A stretch of 64,000 nt of DNA, from assembly GCF_900156505.1 (NCBI RefSeq), contig NZ_FTPR01000001.1:1860001-1924000 (forward strand), read 5' to 3'. The notes beneath the pieces were generated by a model that searched no databases, was not told the origin of the DNA, and was given only the letters and a program-made list of their open reading frames with translations. Made by a program: the position numbers and the translations under genes. This document shows, in pieces, positions 33,558 through 42,996 of this stretch (positions within the stretch are counted from its first letter, which is position 1; every line of letters starts with the position of its first letter). Source of the stretch: Yoonia rosea. Its GTDB lineage: Bacteria > Pseudomonadota > Alphaproteobacteria > Rhodobacterales > Rhodobacteraceae.

Positions 33558-36310
33558 TGTGGTCGATCGGGTCCATAGGGTTTGCGGCACCTTGGTTGCT
33601 GCTGGGGCTGATTGCCCTGCCGATCTTGTGGATCCTGCTGCGTGCCGTGCCGCCAGCCCCGATCAAGCGTCGCTTTCCCGGCGTAGCGCTGCTGTTGGGC
33701 CTGACTGATGACGAAAACCAGACCGACCGCACCCCGTGGTGGCTGTTGTTGTTGCGCGTCTTGGCTGTCGCAGCGGCGATCATCGGTTTTGCCGGTCCGG
33801 TGCTCAATCCGCAGAACGCCCGCGAAGGCACCGGTGATCTGGTGATCCTACTGGATGGCTCTTGGGCGGGTGCGAATAACTGGCAAAGCCGGATCGACCG
33901 CGTGGACACCCTGCTTGTCGAAGCTGCGCTTGCCGACAGGCGCACAGCGGTCATCAATCTCAATGACCTTCCCGTGGGCGATGTTCCCTTTGCCGCCCCG
34001 AACGAGTGGCGCAACCGCATGCCCAATATCCTGCCGCAGCCGTGGCAACCCCGCGACGCCGCCGCATGGTTTGCGCAAAACGACGATCCGTTTGAGACAT
34101 ACTGGATTTCCGACGGGCTGGATTGGGACGGACGGAGCGATCTATTGGCAGAGCTGGAAACCCGCGGATCTGTCACTGTGTTCCAAACGCCCCGCCAGAC
34201 CATCGGCCTGCGTCCCGCCCGCTTTGAAGACGGAGAGGTCATTGTGTCCGCAACCCGCACGCCAATAGGAAACCCGCTTGAAACCTCAATTACCGCGGTG
34301 GGGCTGGACCCTGCAGGTGTCGAACGCCAGTTGGTCACAGTTCCACTTATTTTCAACGCGGGAGAGCCCGTGGCGGAGACCGTCATGGTGCTGCCGCCCG
34401 AACTGCGCAACCGGATTACACGGTTTGAAGTCACAGGCACACGGTCTGCTGGTGCCGTGAGCCTGACCGATGATGCGCTGAAACGGCGCGAGGTTGCACT
34501 GATTGCAGGGCGCGATGATCGGGAAGGGCTCGAACTGTTGTCGCCGCTCTACTACCTGCGCGAGGCGCTTGAACCCACTGCCGATATCATCGACGGCACG
34601 CTTGAGGATATCCTGCTGGCCAACCCCGATGTCATCATCCTTGCGGATGTGGCAAGCCTTGCGGGCAGCGAAGGCGAGACGGTCCTTGAATGGGTCGAAA
34701 ACGGCGGGATGTTGCTGCGCTTTGCCGGACCGCGGCTGGCCGCGTCCGATCAGGGGCGCAACCAGATTGATCCGCTCTTGCCCGTGCGCCTGCGTTCGGG
34801 CGGGCGGTCTGTCGGCGGCGCGATGAGCTGGGGTGAGCCCAAGACTTTGGCGCCGTTTTCGACGGAAAGCCCGTTTTTCGGACTGCCCATTCCCGATGAT
34901 GTGACCGTCACCTCGCAGGTGATGGCTCAGCCTGACCCGACACTGGCCGAGCGCGTGATCGCGCAACTTTCAGACGGCACGCCTTTGGTAACACGCAACC
35001 TTGTGGGTGAGGGCCAGATCGTTCTGGTCCATGTCACCGCGAATGCGGAATGGTCGACACTGCCGCTGTCGGGGCTTTTTGTGCAAATGCTAGAACGGCT
35101 CGCGGTCTCGACACGCCCCACGAACCCCGATGAAACGGAACTGGCAGGCACCACCTGGCTGCCGAACGAAGTGATGGATGCCTATGGGCGGCTGGAGGAT
35201 GGTAGCGCCTTGCCGGGTGTGGCCGGTGAGGTGTTGGCAGGGCGCGTACCCGGGCCCGACCTGCTGCCCGGTCTTTATACCGGTGCTGACCGTCAAATTG
35301 CGGTTAATGTGATCGACACCGAAACCGTCCTGAATGTGGCGCAATGGCCGGCCCGCATTGCGGTCGAAGGTATGCAGATTGTCCGTGAAACTGCTCTGAA
35401 AGGTTGGCTGCTGAGTGCGGCGGTTATGCTTTTGCTGATTGACGTCATTGCCTCGCTTGCTGTTGGCGGGCGCTTGCGCGGCCCGCGCGCCGATGTCGCC
35501 GCGGCCCTTGCTCTGCTTTTGATGTGGGCACCGGATGCACAGGCGCAATCGACGGATGACTTTGCCCTGCGCGCCACGTCCGAGGTGGTCTTGGGACATG
35601 TGCTGACGGGTGATACGGAAACCGACGAGATCGCAGAAGCAGGGCTTTTGGGCCTGTCACAAACGCTCTTCCGGCGCACCTCGATTGAGCCGGCCGCCCC
35701 GATTGGTGTGAATATTGAAACCGATGAACTCGCGTTTTTTCCGTTCCTCTACTGGCCCATCACAGCCGATCAACCGCTACCCAGCCGCGAGGCCTATGCG
35801 AAACTGAACCGCTATCTGCGCACCGGTGGTATGATCATGTTCGACACGCGCGACAGTGATAGTGCGCGCTTCGGCTCGGGCTCTCCCGAAGGACAAAAGT
35901 TGCAGGCGATTGCCCGCGCGCTGGATATCCCTGCTATCGAACGGATCCCACCTGATCACGTACTGACGCGAACCTTCTATCTGCTGCAGGATTTCCCCGG
36001 GCGCTACGCCAGCCGCGATGTCTGGGTTGAGGCCGCTCCCATCAACGCAGAACAAATCGAGGGCATGCCGTTCCGCAATCTCAACGATGGTGTGACGCCC
36101 GTCATCATTGGCGGCAATGACTGGGCGCGGGCCTGGGCAGTTGACAATAACGGACGCCGCATGTTCCCCGTCGGGCGCGGCATGTCGGGCGAGCGACAGC
36201 GCGAAATTGCGCTGCGGTTCGGCGTGAATGTGATCATGCATGTGCTGACCGGAAACTATAAGTCGGATCAGGTCCATGTGCCCGATCTGCTTGACAGGCT
36301 GGGGCAATGA
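33557..36310 (+). CDS. BatA-like membrane protein with C-terminal DUF4159 domain
   Basis: A large (917 residue) inner-membrane protein. The N-terminal aerotolerance-type region has two membrane segments (about 9-32 and 58-80) with PAPIKRRFPGVALLLGL between, then a VWA-like domain (GDLVILLDGSWAG, a partial MIDAS), a further membrane segment near residues 620-645, and a C-terminal DUF4159 domain (ELAFFPFLYWPITADQPLPS, with GGMIMFDTRDSD). DUF4159 has a glutamine-amidotransferase-like fold. Such proteins accompany MoxR/DUF58 in alphaproteobacteria; the client is unknown. Confidence 0.9.
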   Translation: MWSIGSIGFAAPWLLLGLIALPILWILLRAVPPAPIKRRFPGVALLLGLTDDENQTDRTPWWLLLLRVLAVAAAIIGFAGPVLNPQNAREGTGDLVILLDGSWAGANNWQSRIDRVDTLLVEAALADRRTAVINLNDLPVGDVPFAAPNEWRNRMPNILPQPWQPRDAAAWFAQNDDPFETYWISDGLDWDGRSDLLAELETRGSVTVFQTPRQTIGLRPARFEDGEVIVSATRTPIGNPLETSITAVGLDPAGVERQLVTVPLIFNAGEPVAETVMVLPPELRNRITRFEVTGTRSAGAVSLTDDALKRREVALIAGRDDREGLELLSPLYYLREALEPTADIIDGTLEDILLANPDVIILADVASLAGSEGETVLEWVENGGMLLRFAGPRLAASDQGRNQIDPLLPVRLRSGGRSVGGAMSWGEPKTLAPFSTESPFFGLPIPDDVTVTSQVMAQPDPTLAERVIAQLSDGTPLVTRNLVGEGQIVLVHVTANAEWSTLPLSGLFVQMLERLAVSTRPTNPDETELAGTTWLPNEVMDAYGRLEDGSALPGVAGEVLAGRVPGPDLLPGLYTGADRQIAVNVIDTETVLNVAQWPARIAVEGMQIVRETALKGWLLSAAVMLLLIDVIASLAVGGRLRGPRADVAAALALLLMWAPDAQAQSTDDFALRATSEVVLGHVLTGDTETDEIAEAGLLGLSQTLFRRTSIEPAAPIGVNIETDELAFFPFLYWPITADQPLPSREAYAKLNRYLRTGGMIMFDTRDSDSARFGSGSPEGQKLQAIARALDIPAIERIPPDHVLTRTFYLLQDFPGRYASRDVWVEAAPINAEQIEGMPFRNLNDGVTPVIIGGNDWARAWAVDNNGRRMFPVGRGMSGERQREIALRFGVNVIMHVLTGNYKSDQVHVPDLLDRLGQ

Positions 36311-36311
36311 G

Positions 36312-38378
36312 ATGACAGGCACCTTGCTTCTTGATCCGCTGATCCCACTTCTGGCGCTCTATGCTATCGCCGTTTTGGTTGTCGTTGCCGTAGCGCTCGC
36401 CATCTGGCGGCGCCTGCCGGGCTGGTGGTTGCGCGGGCTGGCGGGGTTTGCTTTGCTGGCCGCGATTGCGAACCCCAGCATCCAGCAGGAAGACCGCGAA
36501 CCGCTGAGCGACATTGTTTTGATGGTTGTGGATGAAAGCGCCAGCCAACGGATTGGCACGCGCCCCGAGCAGAACGCCCAAGCCATTGCCAATATCGAGG
36601 CTGAAATTGAACGCCAGCCCAACACCGAACTGCGCGAGGTGTCACTTGGCGACGGTGAAGGCGATCTTGGCACCACGCTCATGACGGCCGTGTCGCAGGC
36701 CTTGGCCGAAGAACCTCAGGCGCGTATCGCAGGCATTATCCTCGTTTCGGACGGCCGCTTGCACGACCTTGAACGCGCCCCTGCATTGCCTGCACCGCTC
36801 CATTTGCTGATGACCGGCGCGCCTGATGATTGGGATCGGCGGCTTGTCGTCCAGAACGCACCGGCCTTTGCGATCCTTGGCGAAGAAGTAAACCTGACCC
36901 TGCGCATCGAAGATCAGGGTGCCGCGCCAGAAACCGCATCCGTGCCGTTGTCGATTTCGATTGATGGGGAACCACCGCTGACGGTGCAGGTTCCGGTAGG
37001 TCAGGACATTCAATTGCCCATCACGCTGCCCCATGGCGGCATGAATGTGCTGCAATTTGAAATCCCCACCGCCGAGGGTGAACTGACCAACCGCAACAAC
37101 GCATCCGTGGTCCAGATCAACGGTGTCCGCGACCGTCTGCGCGTTCTCTTGGTCTCGGGTGAACCGCACCCGGGTGAACGCACATGGCGCAACCTGCTCA
37201 AGTCTGACTCATCCGTCGATCTGGTGCATTTCACCATTCTGCGCCCCCCTGAAAAGCAGGATGGTGTGCCGGTCAACGAACTCTCGCTGATCGCCTTTCC
37301 GACGCGGGAATTGTTCCTTGAAAAGATCAACGACTTCGACCTGATCATCTTTGACCGCTACCGCCGTCGCGGCATTCTGCCCAGCGCCTATCTCGACAAT
37401 ATCCGCTCTTACGTCGAACAGGGTGGCGCGGTCCTGATTTCATCAGGTCCCGAATATGGTTCTGCTGAAAGCATCTATCGCTCGCCTTTGGGGCAGATCT
37501 TGCCGGGTGCGCCGACGGCACGTGTCTTTGAAGAAGGGTTTGTACCGCAGATCACCGATCTTGGTGCGCGCCATCCTGTGACCGAAGGTCTTGATGCGCT
37601 GTCACCGAACCCCGATGGCGATGGCCCGAGGTGGGGGCGGTGGTTCCGCTTGGTTGATGTGCTGGTCCCGCAAGAGGCCATGACCGTGATGTCTGGCCTA
37701 GATGAGCGCCCCCTGCTGACGCTGAACCGCGTCGGCGAGGGACGTGTGGCGCTGATGGCCTCGGATCATTCGTGGCTGTGGGATCGGGGCTATGAAGGTG
37801 GTGGACCACAGCTTGAACTGCTGCGGCGTCTGGCCCACTGGATGATGAAAGAACCCGAGCTTGAAGAAGAGGCGCTTTGGGTCGAACCCGCAGGGCAAAC
37901 GATGCGCATCATCCGGCGCACGCTTGATCTGGATACCGGAGATGTCGTCGTCACCCATCCTGACGGGACCGAAACAACACTGCGGCTGGAAGAGGTGTCA
38001 CCTGGCCGGTTTGAAACGCTGTGGAACGCGCCGGAAATCGGTCTCTACCGTCTGGACGATCGCGAAGAGACCGCCGTGATCGCCCTTGGCCCATCTGCCC
38101 CGCGCGAGTTTGAACAAACCATCGCCGATAGCACATTGCTGGCCCCGCTGATCGAGAGCACACGGGGCGGCATCATGCCGATCTCGGCCGGTGATATTGA
38201 TATCCGCAGCGTGCGCGAAGGACGGCCTGCCGCCGGACGGGGCTGGATCGGGATCACTCCGCGCGAAGCCTTCCGGACCGCCGAAATCAGCATCACACCG
38301 CTCTTGCCGGCTTGGGCGTTCCTGCTTCTCGCTTCACTGTTGATGGTCGGCGCGTGGCTCAGAGAGGGGCGGCGCTAG
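36312..38378 (+). CDS. Membrane protein with glutamine-amidotransferase-like domain, MoxR operon
   Basis: A 688-residue protein with two N-terminal membrane segments (about 8-30 and 36-55), a long periplasmic part and a C-terminal membrane anchor (about 665-683). The early DIVLMVVDESASQRIG looks like a VWA strand with DxSxS intact, so MIDAS function is possible. The middle part (FDLIIFDRYRRRGILPSAYLDNI... GGAVLISSGPEYG) is of the glutamine-amidotransferase-like kind without a catalytic Cys. It starts 1 nt after the previous stop, at an ATG preceded by TGAG. Last of the four coupled genes. Confidence 0.85.
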   Translation: MTGTLLLDPLIPLLALYAIAVLVVVAVALAIWRRLPGWWLRGLAGFALLAAIANPSIQQEDREPLSDIVLMVVDESASQRIGTRPEQNAQAIANIEAEIERQPNTELREVSLGDGEGDLGTTLMTAVSQALAEEPQARIAGIILVSDGRLHDLERAPALPAPLHLLMTGAPDDWDRRLVVQNAPAFAILGEEVNLTLRIEDQGAAPETASVPLSISIDGEPPLTVQVPVGQDIQLPITLPHGGMNVLQFEIPTAEGELTNRNNASVVQINGVRDRLRVLLVSGEPHPGERTWRNLLKSDSSVDLVHFTILRPPEKQDGVPVNELSLIAFPTRELFLEKINDFDLIIFDRYRRRGILPSAYLDNIRSYVEQGGAVLISSGPEYGSAESIYRSPLGQILPGAPTARVFEEGFVPQITDLGARHPVTEGLDALSPNPDGDGPRWGRWFRLVDVLVPQEAMTVMSGLDERPLLTLNRVGEGRVALMASDHSWLWDRGYEGGGPQLELLRRLAHWMMKEPELEEEALWVEPAGQTMRIIRRTLDLDTGDVVVTHPDGTETTLRLEEVSPGRFETLWNAPEIGLYRLDDREETAVIALGPSAPREFEQTIADSTLLAPLIESTRGGIMPISAGDIDIRSVREGRPAAGRGWIGITPREAFRTAEISITPLLPAWAFLLLASLLMVGAWLREGRR

Positions 38379-38382
38379 GGTT

Positions 38383-39312
38383 ATGTTTTCGACGGTGCTG
38401 AAACTGGCTGGCGCAATTATCCTCGTCTTGGTCACCCTAGTCGGCTGCCAGACGTTGCGTCATTCGGGTATCACACCGCTGCAAGACCCTGCACCGGACA
38501 CGCTTCGGGTTGCGACATATAACGTCCATTACATTATCCTGTCGCGTGACACCGGCGCGTGGTCTTTGGCGGACTGGGACAGGCGCAAGACGCCGCTTGA
38601 TCTGGCCTTCAAAGAAATGAACGCCGATGTAATCGGGTTTCAGGAAATGGAGAGCTTTGGCGGAGGTAATCAGGCCGACATCAACCTGACGCTGGATTGG
38701 TTGCTCCAGAATAATCCAGACTTTGCCGCCGCTGCTGTTGGTGATCCGTCAGTCTTTCCCTCTACCCAACCGATCCTGTATCGCAACGATCGTCTGCGGT
38801 TGCTTGATCAAGGCTGGTTCTTCTTTTCTGATACGCCAGACGTCATCTATTCACGCACCTTTAACGGCTCCTATCCTGCGTTCACCTCTTGGGCACAGTT
38901 TCGCGATCTTGCGACGGATGAGGTGTTTCGCGTCATCAATCTTCATACCGACTTTGGCAGCCGGTCCAACCGGATGCAGTCTGTCGAACTGGTCGCCGAA
39001 CGGATCGCACCGTGGATTGCAGCCGAAGAAACCCTGTTTGTTGTGGGCGACTTCAATGCGCGCTTTGGCGACCCTGTGTTGGATGTTCTGGAAGAAACAG
39101 GCCTGGAATTTGCGCCTGTCGAAGGCGCCACCTATCATCTCAACTGGGGACTGAACCTTTTTGCAGCGATCGACCACATCGCGCATATTGGCGATGCCAG
39201 CCTTGCGACGGAACCCGTGGTCTTGCGGCAAAAGTTTGCTGGCGAATGGCCAACAGACCATTATCCGGTGATTGCGGACTACCGGTTGGGCGGGGCGCAG
39301 TCGCGGCGCTAG
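38383..39312 (+). CDS. Endonuclease/exonuclease/phosphatase family lipoprotein
   Basis: A 309-residue EEP-fold hydrolase attached to a membrane: signal MFSTVLKLAGAIILVLVTLVGC, lipidated Cys22. EEP motifs follow: RVATYNVHY, GFQEME (metal Glu), VINLHTDFGS, VVGDFNARFGDP and the final His in WPTDHYPVIADY. Substrate could be nucleic acid, phospholipid or phosphoinositide-like; unknown. It is 4 nt after the MoxR-operon gene, so likely cotranscribed with it. Confidence 0.87.
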   Translation: MFSTVLKLAGAIILVLVTLVGCQTLRHSGITPLQDPAPDTLRVATYNVHYIILSRDTGAWSLADWDRRKTPLDLAFKEMNADVIGFQEMESFGGGNQADINLTLDWLLQNNPDFAAAAVGDPSVFPSTQPILYRNDRLRLLDQGWFFFSDTPDVIYSRTFNGSYPAFTSWAQFRDLATDEVFRVINLHTDFGSRSNRMQSVELVAERIAPWIAAEETLFVVGDFNARFGDPVLDVLEETGLEFAPVEGATYHLNWGLNLFAAIDHIAHIGDASLATEPVVLRQKFAGEWPTDHYPVIADYRLGGAQSRR

Positions 39313-39647
39313 TTACCCAAGACAACCTCGAACAGATCGTCGGACCACCCATCCACATTGCAGCGCGCACGGACATATACCACCGTCGCCCCTTGCGGAA
39401 TGATGACGCCTGACAAGGCACGCGTGAAGGGCTGTTCAGTCACATGCGGGTGCAGCAATTCGCGGATACCAAGACTGTTGCCATCAGCATCCAGCACCTC
39501 CCATGCGTCGGCATAATGATCCCAGCCCGTGTCCGGATGCGCGAGCGTGACACTAAAGCGGTCCCCGCTGACAGTGACGTTTTCTATCACAGGGCTATCG
39601 GCAAGCGCAGGTCCCGTGATGAGCGCGAAGAGGAATGAATACTTCAT
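39309..39647 (-). CDS. Small secreted protein of unknown function
   Basis: A 112-residue protein with signal peptide MKYSFLFALITGPALA and a mature domain beginning DSPVIENVTVSGDRFSVTLAHPDTGWDHYADAWEV. One would expect an all-beta fold. I know such proteins from Rhodobacterales only as conserved hypotheticals. Overlaps the DUF599 gene by 4 nt (ATGA), so they share a transcript, and overlaps the convergent lipoprotein gene by 4 nt. Confidence 0.8.
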   Translation of the reverse strand: MKYSFLFALITGPALADSPVIENVTVSGDRFSVTLAHPDTGWDHYADAWEVLDADGNSLGIRELLHPHVTEQPFTRALSGVIIPQGATVVYVRARCNVDGWSDDLFEVVLGN

Positions 39648-40342
39648 GCATCATCTTGTAGCAGGATCTGGCGCGGCAGGGATGCAAATTCCCGTGACCA
39701 CACAATCCAGACCACAGCAACCGTGGCGATGATCAATGCAACCGCCCCCAACAGCCAGGCCAATGCACCCAAGGCGAAATACATCGTGCGTAGCCCGCGA
39801 TTGAAGTTCATCGCCGCCCGAATGTTCAACTCTGCCGCCTGCGCCGCACGCGGATAGGCCAGCGGATGGTCAGGGTCATTCGGGACTGACGCCATAAGAA
39901 CGGCGCAATAGCCAAAGATGCGATTAGACCAGACGAATTTCAGGAACGCATTGGTCAAGAACAACGCCACCAACGCCAGTTTGATCTGAAAGATCAAAAC
40001 AGGCACAGCCATATCTGTCACTTCAGCAGCCACGCCACGCAAAGGCTCGGTATTGCCAACCAGAGCAAGCACACCGCCGATGGACAGCAGGCAGCTCGAT
40101 GCAAAAAACGCAGTGCCTTGGCGCAAGCTGCCCAAAATCTGGCTGTCAAAGATACGCGGGTCGCGGGTGACCATCACCTTCATCCAGTCGCGCCTGCGCT
40201 CTGACATCAAAACGGTGACCGAAGGATGCTTTGCGCGCGGATGTTCGATCATCCAGCCAAGCAAGAGCCAAGACAGCACCAGAAGACCTGCTGCAGTCCA
40301 ATCGAGTGCACTCAAAAGTGTCATGTGGTCCAGTATGCGCAT
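39644..40342 (-). CDS. DUF599 family membrane protein
   Basis: A 232-residue protein with four predicted membrane segments (about 13-32, 78-97, 113-135, 190-213). The conserved block around ERRRDWMKVMVTRDPRIFDSQILGSLRQGTAFFAS is the DUF599 signature. Function unknown. First gene of a two-gene unit with the small secreted protein. The region upstream faces glcD and contains the FadR-type operator. Confidence 0.88.
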   Translation of the reverse strand: MRILDHMTLLSALDWTAAGLLVLSWLLLGWMIEHPRAKHPSVTVLMSERRRDWMKVMVTRDPRIFDSQILGSLRQGTAFFASSCLLSIGGVLALVGNTEPLRGVAAEVTDMAVPVLIFQIKLALVALFLTNAFLKFVWSNRIFGYCAVLMASVPNDPDHPLAYPRAAQAAELNIRAAMNFNRGLRTMYFALGALAWLLGAVALIIATVAVVWIVWSREFASLPRQILLQDDA

Positions 40343-40387
40343 CGAAAGAAACCTATCCTCTTGTCTTCAGCCTTGCTATATCTCAGA

Positions 40388-40410
40388 ATTGGTAATATCT
40401 TTTTACCAAT
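40388..40410. promoter_or_regulatory. Putative FadR/GntR-family operator upstream of glcDEF
   Basis: Perfect inverted repeat with 8-nt arms ATTGGTAA and TTACCAAT around the 7-nt spacer TATCTTT. It sits 22 nt before the glcD start, where a bound repressor would block transcription. The site ahead of the FadR-type gene at 57781 has the same layout and nearly the same spacer. Confidence 0.8.
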
Positions 40411-40432
40411 CATATGATCAGGGAGTCGCCTC

Positions 40433-41866
40433 ATGCAAATGCCACAACCCAGCGCCAGCGTCATTGGCCGCAAAGATCATATTGTGGCACGGCTATCCGA
40501 GGTACTGCCCCGTGATGCTGTTATCTCGGATGAAAGTGAAACACGAGCCTATGAGTGTGACGCGCTGACGGCTTATAAGTGTCCGCCGCTTTGCGCCGTG
40601 CTCCCCGCCACTACCAAAGAAGTGTCGGATGTCTTGCGCATCTGTCACGAAATGGGCGTGCCCGTTGTCCCGCGCGGGTCGGGTACTTCGCTGGCCGGTG
40701 GCGCTCTGCCGACTGCCGATTGCGTGATCCTTGGCGTGGCCAAGATGAACGGCGTGATCGAAACCAATTACGATGACCGCTACATCCGCGTACAAACAGG
40801 GCGCACGAACCTGTCGGTGACCGGCGCAGTTGAGGCCGACGGGTTCTTTTACGCCCCCGACCCGTCCAGCCAGTTGGCCTGTGCCATTGCGGGCAATATC
40901 GCGATGAACTCCGGCGGTGCGCATTGTCTGAAATACGGTGTGACCACGAACAACCTGATGGGTGTGACGATGGTACTGATGGATGGCACCGTGGTCGAAA
41001 TCGGTGGCGCGCATCTTGATGCGGGCGGGCTAGACCTTTTGGGTGTGATCTGCGGGTCCGAAGGCCAGCTTGGTGTTGTAACCGAGGCCACCTTGCGCAT
41101 CCTGCACAAACCCGAAGGCGCGCGCCCTGTTCTGATGGGCTATGACAATTCCGAAGTGGCCGGACAGGTTGTCACCGATATCATCAAGGCCGGCATCCTG
41201 CCTGTCGCAATCGAATTCATGGACCGCCCCTGTATCGAAGCAACCGAAGCTTTCGCCAAAGCAGGCTATCCCATGTGCGAGGCGCTTTTGATTGTCGAGG
41301 TCGAAGGATCAGACGCGGAAATCGACGCGCAACTCAAACTGATCATGGAGATCGCCAGCAAACATAACCCCGTTGAATTGCGCGAAGCCAAAGATGCAGA
41401 TGAGGCAGGCCGCATCTGGCTTGGCCGTAAATCCGCCTTTGGCGCGATGGGGCAAATCAACGATTACATGTGCCTTGATGGTACGATCCCTGTCTCGTCG
41501 CTGCCTTTCGTGTTGAAACGCATTGGCGAGATGTCGAAGGAATTCGGCCTTGATGTTGGCAATGTCTTTCACGCAGGCGATGGCAATATGCACCCGCTCA
41601 TCCTGTTCGATGCCAACAAACCCGGCGATCTTGAGCTTTGTGAGGAATTCGGCGCTGAAATTCTGAAACTCTGCGTCGAAGTGGGCGGTTGCCTGACAGG
41701 CGAACACGGTGTGGGCATCGAAAAGCGTGATCTGATGAATGTGCAATTCGCCCCTGCCGATCTAGAGGCGCAGATGTGGGTCAAAGACATCTTTGATCCC
41801 GCATGGCTGTTGAACGCCGCCAAAGTGTTTCCGCTGGATACATCACAACCCCGCCGCGCGGCCTAA
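40433..41866 (+). CDS. glcD: Glycolate oxidase subunit GlcD (FAD-linked)
   Basis: FAD-binding catalytic subunit of the membrane-associated glycolate oxidase, 477 residues, oxidising glycolate to glyoxylate. The FAD-binding PCMH region reads PVVPRGSGTSLAGGALP (about 75-91) and VAEIAGNIAMNSGG-like AIAGNIAMNSGGAHCLKYG; the C-terminal part has HAGDGNMHPLI and GGCLTGEHGVGIEKR, typical of GlcD. First of three genes; GlcE and GlcF follow. Likely controlled by the FadR-type regulator near 57.8 kb. Confidence 0.96.
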   Translation: MQMPQPSASVIGRKDHIVARLSEVLPRDAVISDESETRAYECDALTAYKCPPLCAVLPATTKEVSDVLRICHEMGVPVVPRGSGTSLAGGALPTADCVILGVAKMNGVIETNYDDRYIRVQTGRTNLSVTGAVEADGFFYAPDPSSQLACAIAGNIAMNSGGAHCLKYGVTTNNLMGVTMVLMDGTVVEIGGAHLDAGGLDLLGVICGSEGQLGVVTEATLRILHKPEGARPVLMGYDNSEVAGQVVTDIIKAGILPVAIEFMDRPCIEATEAFAKAGYPMCEALLIVEVEGSDAEIDAQLKLIMEIASKHNPVELREAKDADEAGRIWLGRKSAFGAMGQINDYMCLDGTIPVSSLPFVLKRIGEMSKEFGLDVGNVFHAGDGNMHPLILFDANKPGDLELCEEFGAEILKLCVEVGGCLTGEHGVGIEKRDLMNVQFAPADLEAQMWVKDIFDPAWLLNAAKVFPLDTSQPRRAA

Positions 41867-41892
41867 CACGTTCAGATCATAAGTAGAGTATC

Positions 41893-42996
41893 ATGCAGCC
41901 CAAAACCGAAGAAGACCTGTCCCAGATGATCATAGGGGCCAATGGCCCCTTGCGGATCACCGGCGGCGGCACACGCCCCATCGGACATTGCGATGGCGTA
42001 GAGCTCAGCACCGCCGCCCTGCGTGGCATCAGCCTTTATGAACCGGGCGCTTTGACAATTGTTGCTGGCGCAGGCACGCCGATTGCCGAGATTGAAGAAA
42101 CCCTTGCAGCCGAAAACCAGCGCCTTGCGTTTGAACCAATGGATCACCGCGCGCTTTTGGGGACCAAAGGCACGCCAACGCTGGGCGGCATGGCCGCTGC
42201 CAATGTATCAGGGCCGCGCCGCATTTCGGTGGGTGCCTGCCGCGATTTCATGCTGGGCGTGCGCTTTGTTGACGGCCAAGGCACAATCATCAAAAACGGC
42301 GGCCGCGTCATGAAGAACGTCACAGGCTATGATCTGGTCAAGCTGTTGGCGGGTTCTTACGGCACTTTGGGCGTGCTGACCGAAGTGTCGCTCAAGGTGC
42401 TGCCAAATGTCGAAACCACCGCGACACTACGTCTGCATGGGCTGACAGACAGACAAGCGGTACAGGCGCTGTCAGCGGCACTGGGGTCTCCTTTTGAGGC
42501 GACAGGGGCTGCGCATTTACCCAAAGGACCCGATGGCGAACCGGTAACGATGCTGCGTATTGAAGGGTTTGAGACCTCGGTCAACTATCGTGCCGGCAAG
42601 CTGCAGGAGTTGCTTAAACCCTACGGCGCTGTTGATGTGGCAATGGGTGACACGGATGCGTGGACGGCGGTTCGCGATGTGACCGCTTTCGCCGATCAAC
42701 CGGGCAATGTCTGGCGCATTTCGGCCAAACCCTCTGCCGCGCCGGACTTAGTGGCCAAACTGGACGCAACAGCTGTGCAATACGACTGGGGCGGCGGATT
42801 GATCTGGGCGCTGGCCGATGAAGGCCGCGACCTGCGCGCAGCCTTGGGCGATTTCGACGGTCACGCCACGCTGATCCGCGGTCATGCCGATGTACCGGCC
42901 TTTCACCCCGAAGTGCCTGCGCTTGCCACGCTCACCAAAGGCCTGCGCGCCAAATTCGACCCACGCGGCATTCTGAACCACGGGATCATGACCTGA
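41893..42996 (+). CDS. glcE: Glycolate oxidase subunit GlcE
   Basis: Second FAD-binding-type subunit, 367 residues. Shares the PCMH fold with GlcD, with LRITGGGTRPIGHC near the start, PTLGGMAAANVSGPRR and GGRVMKNVTGYDLVKLLAGSYG, typical of GlcE. The C-terminal half is less conserved, as usual. It starts 26 nt after glcD and overlaps glcF by 1 nt (TGATG). Needed for an active GlcDEF complex in E. coli. Confidence 0.95.
   Translation: MQPKTEEDLSQMIIGANGPLRITGGGTRPIGHCDGVELSTAALRGISLYEPGALTIVAGAGTPIAEIEETLAAENQRLAFEPMDHRALLGTKGTPTLGGMAAANVSGPRRISVGACRDFMLGVRFVDGQGTIIKNGGRVMKNVTGYDLVKLLAGSYGTLGVLTEVSLKVLPNVETTATLRLHGLTDRQAVQALSAALGSPFEATGAAHLPKGPDGEPVTMLRIEGFETSVNYRAGKLQELLKPYGAVDVAMGDTDAWTAVRDVTAFADQPGNVWRISAKPSAAPDLVAKLDATAVQYDWGGGLIWALADEGRDLRAALGDFDGHATLIRGHADVPAFHPEVPALATLTKGLRAKFDPRGILNHGIMT

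Noticed and set aside
33466..34440. Long minus-strand ORF (324 codons) opposite the BatA/DUF4159 gene
   Set aside because: It is antisense to a well-supported gene, has Ser/Arg/Pro-rich shadow composition and no recognisable domain.
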